This document shows, one piece after another, positions 23,781-33,946 of a DNA stretch of 64,000 bases. Where the stretch lies: positions 1,394,975 through 1,458,974 of the forward strand of contig VWZF01004021.1 of the NCBI GenBank assembly GCA_013396755.1. The letters are read 5' to 3'. Below the pieces are notes generated by a model. The model did no database searches, was not told the DNA's origin, and saw only the letters and a program-made list of their open reading frames with translations. Position numbers and translations under genes: made by a program. How positions within the stretch are numbered: the stretch's first letter is position 1; each line of letters begins with the position of its first letter. Source of the DNA: Sclerurus mexicanus (lineage: Eukaryota > Chordata > Aves > Passeriformes > Furnariidae).

Positions 23781-26151
23781 GCGTGCTGGGGACCTGGATC
23801 AAATGTGATTTTATGGTGTAAACTTAAGGACAGTTTAGATAAACATAGATAAATAAATGGGTAGAAATCCACAGGTACATGGGGGATGGATGGATGGATT
23901 AGAATAATTGGTGTAATTACACAGACATATACAAGGGCTGTGCAGAGGGTGGATAATTTGATATTAATACAGAAGACGTGATGATGGAGGGAACGCGTGT
24001 GAATTTGACATGGACTAGGTGGCCTAGCCAGGGGGTTGGTGTGGTAAGTGTGGTGTTGATGCATGGAAGGATAAGTAGAAGAGAAGTGGGATGTGTTGTG
24101 TTGCAGCAAGTCCTGCCTGGTGAGGGGAAAGTTGATATAGCAGCTGGCTGGAGAGCTGAGCAGTGGAGTAGGGATGACGTGGCCGATGGGCTGTGGTGAA
24201 CCCATGGGATAAATGTGTGGACAGAAGAGGGACTGGCTGGATTTGCCACGAAATAGATATTTTAAAATGTAGCTCTAGGTATGGGAGAAGGGAGGAAGGG
24301 AGGAAAGGAAGGAAAGGAAGGAAGGAAAGGAAGGAAGAAAGGGAAGGAAGAAAGGTATATCTAAGTCTGATGGACACAATAAAATGGGCAAATAGATGTC
24401 TGTATCACGTATTGGTTTGTTGAATGGGTGTGGAACAGATAAATGTGGAAGAAAGAAAGCTGGACTGGGCATATAAAGTACTTGCTGAGTGGCTGGGGAG
24501 ATAAATGGAGTATATATAATACAGATAGATTAAAATATGGAAATGTGAACTATTGCCAGTAGGTATTGTAAGTGTGTGCTATAATAGGAAGGAGGTAAGT
24601 AAAGATACAGGAAAAAACTTAACGGAATGTAGAGAATAAATGGAGACATGAACTGGTACCTGTATCAATTAACTTGATCGGGAATGTAGAGATGTGTTTG
24701 GCTAAATAAAGTGACATAAGCTGCAGTGGCCATAGCAGATCTAAACGAGGAAAATGGATAAGGAGGAAGAGGTTTTCCACTGGAAATGCTGTGAATATTC
24801 TGAGATTAGACCAGCTGGGTGGAAACTGTGTGGATGGGTGGATGAGGAGAGGGGTATATATACTGGCTGAAGAGATTATCAGATGAGCTCGTATTGGCTA
24901 GAAAGATGGACTAGATAAGCCTGTAGAGAACAGATTAATAAATTAAAGGCCAAAAGAGAAAGATTAGATTGAGATGTTCACAGCAGACAGAGCATGTGTT
25001 GTCTGGGTAAAGGGATGGAGAGATAGCTGGAAGAATGGAATGAATATATGACAGAAAATACGGGCTGATATGGTGAATAGGGCACTGATTATGGGCACTG
25101 TGGATAGAGGGAGGGACAGATAAAAGAACAACAGCAGAGCTGAGCGAATAGAATAATAGGTAAGTAGCACCCACAGAGAGTGTTTGTGGTCATCGAGACC
25201 CCTGCAAACACAAAGGCAGGGAGCTGGGGAGAAGGTGATGTACCAGATGAGGAGGAGTGAAGGAAGCATTGGGTTGGTGCATGCCAGAAAATAAAGTGCA
25301 CAGACATGAGAGGAGAGTGGATATGGGAAAAAGCACAAAAGCGCTTAAGGAGGAGTCAGGTAAAATAGTAATAAATATATTGCATATAAAATTCATGCAG
25401 AATAAAGAGATTATGCTGAAAAAACAAGCTTGGAACAATTAGCGAGCTAACAGGTTGGACTAGATATTGGGTAGATAAGGAGACAGAGGAGTATTCATGA
25501 GCTGGGAGTGTTGAGAAATTAGCCTGATGGTTAGAGGAATGTTTAATGGAAGAGTAAATCCCGGACAGGATGATTGATGAAGGATGTGGGTGCACATACA
25601 GATGAGTGGGTACCAGGAAGTTCATCAGAGTGGGTACGAGTGAGCAGAGAGATGAATATGGATGCAACAAGGAGGGAGATGAAAATATAGAGTTTAGGAT
25701 GTACTATGGAAATGTAGAGGATTAATTGAAATTTGCATTAGATTAATTAAATAAGCAGTCACAGGCTCTAGCTTAACGAGTATGCATAAAAGAAACTGTG
25801 AACAAGTATCGTTCATCGTGGCACTGGTTGCATTGATGTCTTGGGCATGACAGGCAGAAGCAGAAGGGGTGAATACATTAGTGCTATAAGAAGGAATGAA
25901 AGTGATTAGTGAGGTAGATTAGATGTATGAGAAATGAATACATTCAAAATAGGCAAAGAGGTCAGGTAAATGAGAAAACATGGGGAAAAACATGGATTAT
26001 TAAGTGTTATGAAACTCACGTATGAACACCTACAGCGGTGTGTGGGAGAGAAAATTAGGTGATCTTCAGTCATAAGATGGACAGAAAGAGAACAGATCTG
26101 TTTGCACAAGAAATAAGCATAGACAGGTTACGTGATCCAGGCTGACATGTG
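23781..26151. repeat. Degenerate C-poor minisatellite-like region
   Basis: The plus strand is persistently poor in C and rich in words such as GATGGATGGAT, GATAAATGG, GGATAAG, GTGTGGA and TAGATTA over more than 2 kb. A purer GGAA run sits at 24,285-24,356. Exact periodicity is lost. It looks like a decayed tetra/penta-nucleotide array, and the minus-strand frames are by-products of that bias. Confidence 0.6.
24285..24356. repeat. (GGAA)n microsatellite
   Basis: Runs of GGAAGGAAAGGAAGG with few interruptions. Confidence 0.95.
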
Positions 26152-26555
26152 ACTCCCAAATCAATCCCAGAACTAACACTATTTCTAAATTCTGACACAA
26201 ATCCAACTCTTAGCTTAAAGCTGTCCTAACACAACACCGAGCTAAACGTATTCCTTACCCAAAAATACCTGAACACAGCACTAACCCATAACCCCGACCT
26301 CACCTAAAACTGCACCCAACACCTAACCCTAACACAGGCTGAGACCTCCCACTGACCCTGAAACCAATCATAATCCTATCCTAAACCTAACCCGTGCTTC
26401 ACCCAAACCCAGCCATAAACCAGAAGTAATCCTAAATACCAACCATATCTCTAACTCTAAACCAATCTCCACCCAACTCTAACCAAATCTTGACCCTAAA
26501 TCTAAGCAGTAAGACTTAACCCTGTCTCTAACTTAATCTTAACCTTGCATCTTAA
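26152..26555 (+). repeat. Degenerate telomere-like (CCCTAA-type) tract
   Basis: About 400 bases almost lacking G on the plus strand, built from variants of CCTAA, CTAAC, CCCAAC and AACCC. Exact telomeric register survives at 26322-26333 (CCTAACCCTAAC) and closely at 26380-26393 (CCTAAACCTAACCC). It is heavily diverged, so if it derives from an interstitial telomeric repeat it is old. Confidence 0.55.
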
Positions 26556-27090
26556 AGGAACGGGTAGAAATAAGTGATATATTTGTATTTAGCTGATACT
26601 AAACTGTGTTAAAGCATAAGAAAAAATATTACATAAATATGTCAGAGATGGAGTTGTCAGGTTTATGCATTGTGAAGTTATTTGGTATTTGTTGGCAATG
26701 GAGAGGTGGGAGGGCTGGCTGAATGAATGGATACAAGGTAGGGATGAACAAATGAAATACGTGCATTGAGGAGAGTTAGAGCAGAGAGCTCAGAGTGTGC
26801 ATGGACGTAAAAAATTCATAGTTATGATTTCAGATCAGAGACCAGGTGGATGAAGAGGTATAGAACAGACTGATGTGTGTAACCAGTGGTTAAATCACAT
26901 ATCCAGGTAGACTTGAGGCAGACAGGTATTGGTATGGGTTAGACAGGTGAGGAACAAGAAGGGAGTGGAAATGGAAGAGAGAGGAATACACCCAGAGTAG
27001 GGGGGAGCCCTGGAATGAATTGGCACGTGTGATGTCAGAGTTTCTGGGTATATATGGGTAGGACAAATAAATAATGGAGAGGGATCAGGT
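26556..27090. repeat. Continuation of the C-poor minisatellite-like region
   Basis: The C-poor, GATG/GGAGAG/TAGGG-rich composition of 23,781-26,151 returns directly after the G-poor tract, then fades into ordinary sequence at about 27,090-27,120. Confidence 0.5.
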
Positions 27091-30000
27091 CAGGAAAGCA
27101 GACAGGGCTGTGGACTGGCAGATCCTGACTTTTTCAAATTATGGCCCCTGCAGATGTGACCAGTGGAGGTGCCAGCCCCTTCCTGGTGAGTTTTAGCCCA
27201 CGGTGATGTGGACAGACCTGTGCAGGACATTCCAGCCCCGGTGTCCACTTGTGAACCACCTTGGTGGGGATGCTCCCGAAGCTGCTGCCTTCTACAGAGC
27301 AGAGAGGGGAGGCTGCTGCCTCTGTGCTCTGGTCCCTGGGAGGGGAGAGCAGGCTGGCCCTCAATCTTCTCACCTATCTTTTCAGGTTTTCTGTCAAAGG
27401 TTCAAAACATGCCCCTCTAGATGTTTAAAGAGTGAGGTCTTGCTTTGTGAGACCGTAAGATTAAATTTGGAATCTGACTTGAAACGGGGACCGTGAGAGT
27501 ACGACTCTCCAAAATGCTTCCTGCACCTTGCTTAGCTTTGTGCTCAAATTTGAGCAACTTCAGTTTGCTGGCTTTAAGAGCAGAGTGGAAGAGCAGGGTG
27601 TGAGCAGTGCTGTGGTTATCCATGGGCCACAACCCCCCCTGCCCCACAGCTGGAGGCACATCTCCAGCTGGCCTCTGTGGGACCAGGGCTTCACCTCATG
27701 CCTAGAAGCATTTCGCTGAGTAGTTTCCTTGTGTGCTTAAGTATTTTCCTGAATTAGCTCTTAAAAGAGTGAACCCTCCTTTTAGACTTTCTGGGAAAAA
27801 AGAAAGTAAGGGAGTGGAGGGAGAATGGGAGTTTTTGAGGGTTCCCAAATGCCCAGAGCCAGCCTTTGGAAGGGATTTGGGTTCTCACAGTTTCACCCAG
27901 GCAGTTAGAGGAGCCTCTGAAGGAGCCAGAGCAGATACCTCTGCTAGACACTGGTACTGGGTGCTTTCAAAGATCCCACTGTGTACTTAGCTGTATCTTC
28001 AGACATCTAAATCCCTCTAAAAGTCTCACTCTTAGTGTCTAAATCCCAGGTGCCTAACTCACTTCTAGGAAAATCTCACACCAGGACTGATTCACTGAAT
28101 ATTTTTATTTTTGTTTAAATGTGGTCCTCACTCACGTAGGGCTTTTGAAAATCCCACTGCTAATCTCCTGTACCCAGGCACGTATCACTTTGAAGACTTC
28201 ATATAAATCGCTTTGTACTTCTGGGGGACAGCCACTACATTGTCCTTGCTCGTACTTAGGTCAGATTTTTGTTTCTTGCCTATTAACACACAGGTTTTGT
28301 CGGGGGTCTTTTGGGGGGAGGAGGGAGGTCTGAAACTGCTCTGTGGGACTTGAAGTATCAACCTGGAGCCGTTTTACATGTTATTTCGGGGAGGCATCGG
28401 AGGCTGCCGTGGGTTGTAGGGCTGCATCAGCAGAGGTGTCGGGAGGAGCTGGTTCTGGGCTCCTCATTTACATCGGTGGGGTTCGCCCGTGGGCACAAGC
28501 CTTCCCTCAGCCCCACTGATCTCCTGGGAAGATTCGTGAGCAAATTTGCTTGTCCGTAGCAGAGACTGAACAGTGTTACCTGGCTCTTTGCAAGAAATTA
28601 CTTGAGTGAAGAAGGAGTGTGTGTGTGGGGGGGTGGGAAATCAAATACATGTGTTCTTTCATTTTCCTTTTTTTATTTCCTGGGGGAATTTTTATTTGTT
28701 GGGAAGTTATTTGGTAAATAAAATTTTTGTGCATATGCTTTCTTCATTAGAAAAATTGGAGTTGGGGATAAACAAATTATTTTTCCCTCTTTAAAAAAAA
28801 AAAAAATCATTCAGCAAAAGACCAGGCTGGCTGCCATTGAAACATTTTTGATAGAAAATCTGCCTGCAGCCCTACTGCTTAATCAGTTTGGAGCAGAGTG
28901 TAGCCTGTAGCTTGTTAATAAGAGCAGCTTGCCCGAGCAGTTTGCACAATGGTGAGCTGCAGAGGAGGCTTGTTGCATAGCTGTGGATTTTATTTTGCAG
29001 CTCTGTTAATTAAAACATATTTTACTTTGAAGGAGGTTTTTACTGTTTTCTAAGAGCTTGGGCAGAAAACTGTTCTCTTGGATAGATTAAAGGAGGGATA
29101 TGAAGTATTTTTTTAGAAGTAACAACTTAGCTTTGTTTGATGGGCAAAATAAAAAATGGGCAAAAACCAATGTGTAGTTTCATATTTTTATTTGTTCTAA
29201 GTCCTTGTATATGGGCTGGTTTATAAGTTGGAATATCTTGGCTGTTTTGATAATATCAAACTAAATATTTCACATACAAGTTGCCAGACTGAAAAGTCAC
29301 AGATTCTCGTTTAATTGTTAAAGTAATTTTTCACTTATAGAAGGGTATACTAAAATAATAAGGCCTGAAACTGTGCCACTGAAGTTAATGACAAACCCTT
29401 CATAGGTTTCATATAAAACCTGTATTTTTATTATCCCAGTTCCACTGACTTTTGTTGCAAGATTGCAGCAAAATGTTAGGGTATTTCTAAGTGTTATTTT
29501 TATTATACAAAACCCCATTAAAATCAGTACTGAAGCATCCCATTAATTTAAATGGGACTTTGCATGGGTTGCTGAGTTCCAGGCCACAGATAAAGAGAAG
29601 TATGCAATTTGGAGTTAAACTGACCACAGCTTTTTATTGCAAGACATTTAATCTTGAACGAACAGCGCAGTCTGAGGCATAAGGTCTTTGTGAACTTCAT
29701 CTGGGCTGGTGCAATCGGAGCCTCCACCGTGCAGCAGCTCCTGGGTTGGTCGTCTGGGACCTCTCAGGACCATACAGCATTCCCAAGCAAACCCAAGCAA
29801 AGCTCTCCCCAGGCAGCTTTGCCTTGGAAATGCTAATAGGTAAGCCAGCACACCCAGAACAAATGGAAAACTTGATGCGGGTATTTCTCTGGCTCCAAGT
29901 ATCTGCTTGTCTGGACAAAGACAAGGCTGCAATCCGTAGGCAGGAGTCTGGGGACTCTCTGCAGCACCCGCTGGAAGGCAGGGTCCCACCGGGATGGAGT

Positions 30001-30929
30001 CACGCTGGATTGAAGCGATGCAGCTTCGGAAATCCCAGTTTGAGCTTCACTAACTGGGAGGAATGTGCAGGGCGAGGGGTGGAAAACCATCGCCTCCGGT
30101 GTGTGGAAACACCCACGAGCCAGACACGGCAAGGGGAGTCCAAAAACCAAAGTGAGAAAGGTGGTGTGGAGCAGCATTTTATCCCGGGGACCCCCTTTTG
30201 GGGACTTCGGGGGCTAAGGGACCATTAAATGACAGCCCTCCTGAGCTGCACCCCAGCATGGGCACACACCTGGGTACTTCTAAGGACATAGCCCTAAGGA
30301 AGATGTGCTTCGACAAGGCAGTCCCAAGCCATGCCTCCAACACACCAAACCCCAAATAATTCAAACTCTAACCATCGTGGAGGGGACCTAAAGCCTGCTG
30401 GAAGCAGGGCATCCTTTCAAGTGTGCAAGGAAGGTGTAGGAGCTGCTTTCTGCTCAATGTCTCCTTGGAATTTTCCTTTCCCTGAGCTATAAAAGTGTCA
30501 AGATGCCCAAATTTCGCCCGGCAGCAGCAGATCGGCTTTCCCTGGTCCGTTCACAGGGCAGGGGGACACCGGTGAGGGACACCAGCACAGGAGCCCAAGC
30601 AGGCTGTGTCCCTGGTCCCCAGCTCTTTCCTGCCGACCAAGTTTCGGGAGGGAGTGGGTGGTTCAGGACTCCGACACCAACTGAATCTTGGGGCAGGCAG
30701 GGTTTGGCTAAACCTGAGCGCCGCTGCTCTGATTTAGGACTAACAGTGCTACCTCCAGGAACAGGAGAAAACGAACAACGAAAACCCCGGCTAAAATCCC
30801 AGCGAAGGGCTGGCAGATCCCCTGGCGCCTGGAAAAACTGGGGGGAAATCAATCCTTGTGCCCTGGTGACACTCCCGTGGCTGTAGTAAGGGATGGAGTA
30901 GCCGGGGAGACCCAAATTCGCTCTGTTGA

Positions 30930-31680
30930 GTCTCCGGATTGGGAGTAAAGCCCCTGGACGGGCGCGGAACCCCCCAAGGCGCAGAGAACTGCGACCCCCG
31001 GGCAATGGTGCCATCCGCGGCCGCGCAAACAGCGCGTTTGGGTCGGCGGGGAGCCCCGGTGATGGCTATTCCTGCCGCCGGGTCCGGATAATTCATTGGT
31101 TCGTTATATTAATTATGGCATTTGGGACAAAATATTAATAGTAATCGTAATAGTAAATATATAGTCATTAAATAGTAAAAAGAATGGCAATTAAATAGCA
31201 ATGAAATCAGAGGGGTTTGTGCTTGCAAAATTTTTGGGGGGGGAGGTGGATTTGGAAATAAATCGAACAACCTTTAGTCTTCAGGATGTCGGTGAATTTG
31301 GAGGAACAAGAGGAAAACGCACCTTAGAAAAAAGGGGACGAACGGCTCGGGGGGAAGGAGCGGTGCCAGGACTGCGACCCTCGGGGCGTGCTCCGGGCTG
31401 CGGGGATTAACTCTTTGGGGAGGAAAAAACCCGACCCACGGGTCGAAGCTTTGGGATTTGGTGGGAGCAGCAATGCGGCGGCAAGGAGAGCTGGATCCCC
31501 AGCCCCGGCAAACAGCGGGAACAGTCTGCCATAAAATTGGAGGTGGGGAGGGTTTTCTCTGCCCGGGCTGCCCCTGGAGGGGCAGAGAGCGGGGGTCCCT
31601 CCCTGCCGGGGCGCTGGGGGGGCACGGGGAGACGGCGCAATTACCGGGGGAAGCGTGGGGGCCCCTCCCTAAAATGCTAC
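30930..31680. promoter_or_regulatory. CpG-rich block downstream of PITX1
   Basis: CpG-dense segments at about 30,950-31,085 (including GCGGCCGCG) and 31,340-31,640, split by an AT-rich TAAT cluster. It could be a CpG island tied to the Polycomb-type domain around PITX1, or a promoter of a non-coding transcript. No TATA or exon signal is clear. Confidence 0.4.
31080..31210. promoter_or_regulatory. AT-rich TAAT/ATTA cluster
   Basis: About nine TAAT or ATTA cores in 130 bases (including TTAATTA and repeated AATAGTAA words) within otherwise CpG-rich DNA. It is a candidate homeodomain-factor enhancer. This is a motif-density observation only. Confidence 0.35.
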
Positions 31681-32619
31681 CATGGGGCGGGGGGCAGAAA
31701 GCTGCTTTTCTTCTTGTTTAGTCGCTCTCTTGAACACAGCCAGAAAAGAACATTAAAGGCATTTCTAGATTTCGTTTCGGTTTAGGTTTTTTTTTTTAAA
31801 GTTTTCTTTTTTTATTCCCATGCTCTTAATTTTGAGAAAAAAAATCACAAAACATAACTTATAAAACAATATATATACTGCATCCTTATCCACAACAGCA
31901 TAATTGAAACATCCAGCGTAACGTTTACCACAGCTGTGAAATACACTGGGAAAGAAGTATCGTGTGCATTTTATGTTTGTCACCTACAGGTAATAAGTAT
32001 CGACAAAAATAAGCAACAAATATGCCTGCAATTAAACTTCATATGCGTTTTGTATGCGTATTAATAAAAATCATATTTATAATTTCCATGTTTTCTTTTT
32101 TCTTTTTTTTTTGCCAACAAGCACTTGTAAAAGTATCTACATTTACATAATAACACCTTAAGATAATAACACCTTAAGATTTTTTTTTTTTTTGCTTCCT
32201 TGTTTTTCCTTCACATTTAGAAAAGCAAGGAACGCTTTCAGCTTTGCTAAGAACCTTTCCGGATGCCGAGGCTCGCTGTTTCTCTAGCAGAGATGCAGTA
32301 TCTGAAATCACTTCATAACAAACCATTTTTCGTCTTCTTTTTCCTAGACTCTCTAAAAGGGGGTTGGTTTTCCGTTTTACTTTTTAAAAAGAAAAAAAGC
32401 ACCCCCTGCACTTAAATAAAGATGAATGATAATTTCATTATCAGGATAAGACTTTGGATGGGGAAACAGATGAACAGTTTTCGCATCACTGAAGGGTTTC
32501 TGTGCTCTCTCACAACCGGGATACTGCAGTCTTTTGGAAAGGATGAAGAGGTAGGAACCTTGAGCTGCTTAGTATCAGGAATGACTGGATTATAGCTTCC
32601 AACTAAAGAAAAAACATCA

Positions 32620-33406
32620 AGAATCATGCATTTTAAAAACAGTTTATTCAACGGCCAAGGACAATGATCCGGCACAATGCAACTGTAGATATAAATATAA
32701 CGTTATATAAGTGGTTGACCCTTGTCATTATTATTTTTAATAGTTTCATACCTAATATTTTAACCATTTTTTCCCCGCAGACTGTACTCTGCGATTTATA
32801 TTTTTTTCCCTCCCCTTTTCCCCCCCACCGTTTTTTTTTTTTTCCGAGTGTGATTCTGTTTCTCAGTGGTAAACATTAACCAAACTCTTCCCGTGCGACA
32901 AGCGGCCAAGAACCGTCCCACCAGCTCTTACCACCGAGGCGTCCCCTCCTGCCGCCCAACCCGCGGGGCAGCGGCCGCCTTACCGACTCCTGTGCAAGTT
33001 CAAGTAAACACATACAACCCGCATAATCCAGAGAAAAAAAATTGCAACTCATCCATGTACCAGATTTCGGTGTCTCTTGCAAAAGTTTTCTGGTCCGTTT
33101 ACGGTTTTTGATGGGGTTATTTTTTTTTTTTAAATTTTGTATATTTTTAAAGCGCTGTTTTGTTGGTTACATCATTGGTTTGCAATAATGTTTTTTTTTT
33201 CTAGACAGTTGAAGTTCGCGGAGCTTTTGGGGCTTTTTTATTTGGGGTGCTTCGTTTTGCTTTTTTTTCCCTCTCTCACTTGCTTGGGTTTTTGCTTTTA
33301 ATCATCATCGTGTTTAATTTTTTTTTTTCTTTTCCGTTAAACGTCGCTTTGCTTCTGCTTTGCTTTGTCGGCGGTGCTTTGTCGGAGGTGGTTTGTGTCA
33401 AGTCCG
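32620..33406 (-). other. PITX1: PITX1 3'UTR (probable extent)
   Basis: Non-coding sequence directly 3' of the TGA. On the transcribed strand it is A-rich, with several homopolymer runs. The lower boundary is inferred from the polyadenylation signal at 32643-32648. A longer form is possible, because the AT-rich sequence and further AATAAA motifs continue to about 31,800. Confidence 0.6.
32643..32648 (-). terminator. PITX1: Likely PITX1 polyadenylation signal
   Basis: The minus strand reads AATAAA (plus TTTATT), about 760 bases past the stop. A T-rich/GT-containing element follows (TTGATGTTTTTTC on the minus strand), as expected downstream of a cleavage site. Alternative AATAAA motifs on this strand lie at 33237-33242 (proximal) and 31811-31816 (distal). 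Confidence 0.5.
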
Positions 33407-33946
33407 TCAACTGTTGTACTGACAGGCGTTTAGACTAGAGCCGGGGCTTTGCAAACTGCTGTAGCCGAAACTGGAGTGCTGCTTTGATTTCAGTCTGAGG
33501 CTGGCTAAGCTGGAGTTGCAAGTGTCCCGGTAGACGCTGTAGGGCGAGCCCGGTGGCCCGTAGGGACAGGCGGGCGAGGACATGGCCGAGTTGAGCGAGG
33601 AGCCGCTGATGTTGTTGATGTTGTTGAGGCCGGAGTTGGCCATGCCCGGCACGGCCGAGTGGCCCATACTGGAGGGCATGTTCATGGAGGGGATGCTGCT
33701 GGGCGCCGAGAACATGGACTGCGAGGAGAGGGGGCTCATGGAGTTGAAGAAGGTGAAGCTCTTGGTGGAGAGCGGCGCCGGGGTGAGGCTTTTGGTGGCC
33801 CAGTTGTTGTAGGGGTACCCGGCGTACATGTCGTCGTAGGGCTGCATCAGCCCGCTGAACTGCGGCACGTAGCCGTTCTTGCACAGGTCCATCTGCTGGT
33901 TCCGCTCCCGCTTTCTCCACTTGGCTCGGCGGTTCTTGAACCAGAC
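33407..33946 (-). CDS. PITX1: PITX1 coding exon 3 (recognition helix, transactivation region, OAR)
   Basis: 540 nt: 179 codons (residues 124-302) and TGA at 33407-33409. It starts with VWFKNRRAKWRKRER, the recognition helix. A Ser/Asn/Pro/Met-rich region follows, then the OAR core (SLASLRLKSKQHSSFG). The acceptor on the minus strand is CCCCACGCAG|GTC, preceded by a pyrimidine tract. This copy has an intact splice acceptor; the second copy at 34405-34993 does not, so this is the functional exon. Confidence 0.97.
   Translation of the reverse strand, partial: VWFKNRRAKWRKRERNQQMDLCKNGYVPQFSGLMQPYDDMYAGYPYNNWATKSLTPAPLSTKSFTFFNSMSPLSSQSMFSAPSSIPSMNMPSSMGHSAVPGMANSGLNNINNISGSSLNSAMSSPACPYGPPGSPYSVYRDTCNSSLASLRLKSKQHSSFGYSSLQSPGSSLNACQYNS

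Larger units (their letters stand above)
27091..32619. other. PITX1 3' flank, no coding gene supported
   Basis: Contains AT-rich blocks of regulatory appearance (28,800-29,050; 29,290-29,660; 31,080-31,210) and a CpG-rich stretch (30,900-31,680). The AT-rich part at 31,780-32,600 may be a distal PITX1 3'UTR. I found no exon of a neighbouring gene. Confidence 0.5.

Noticed and set aside
23768..25670. Several overlapping minus-strand frames of 70-145 codons
   Set aside because: Products of the strand-skewed, stop-poor minisatellite-like composition, with no domain or consistent frame.
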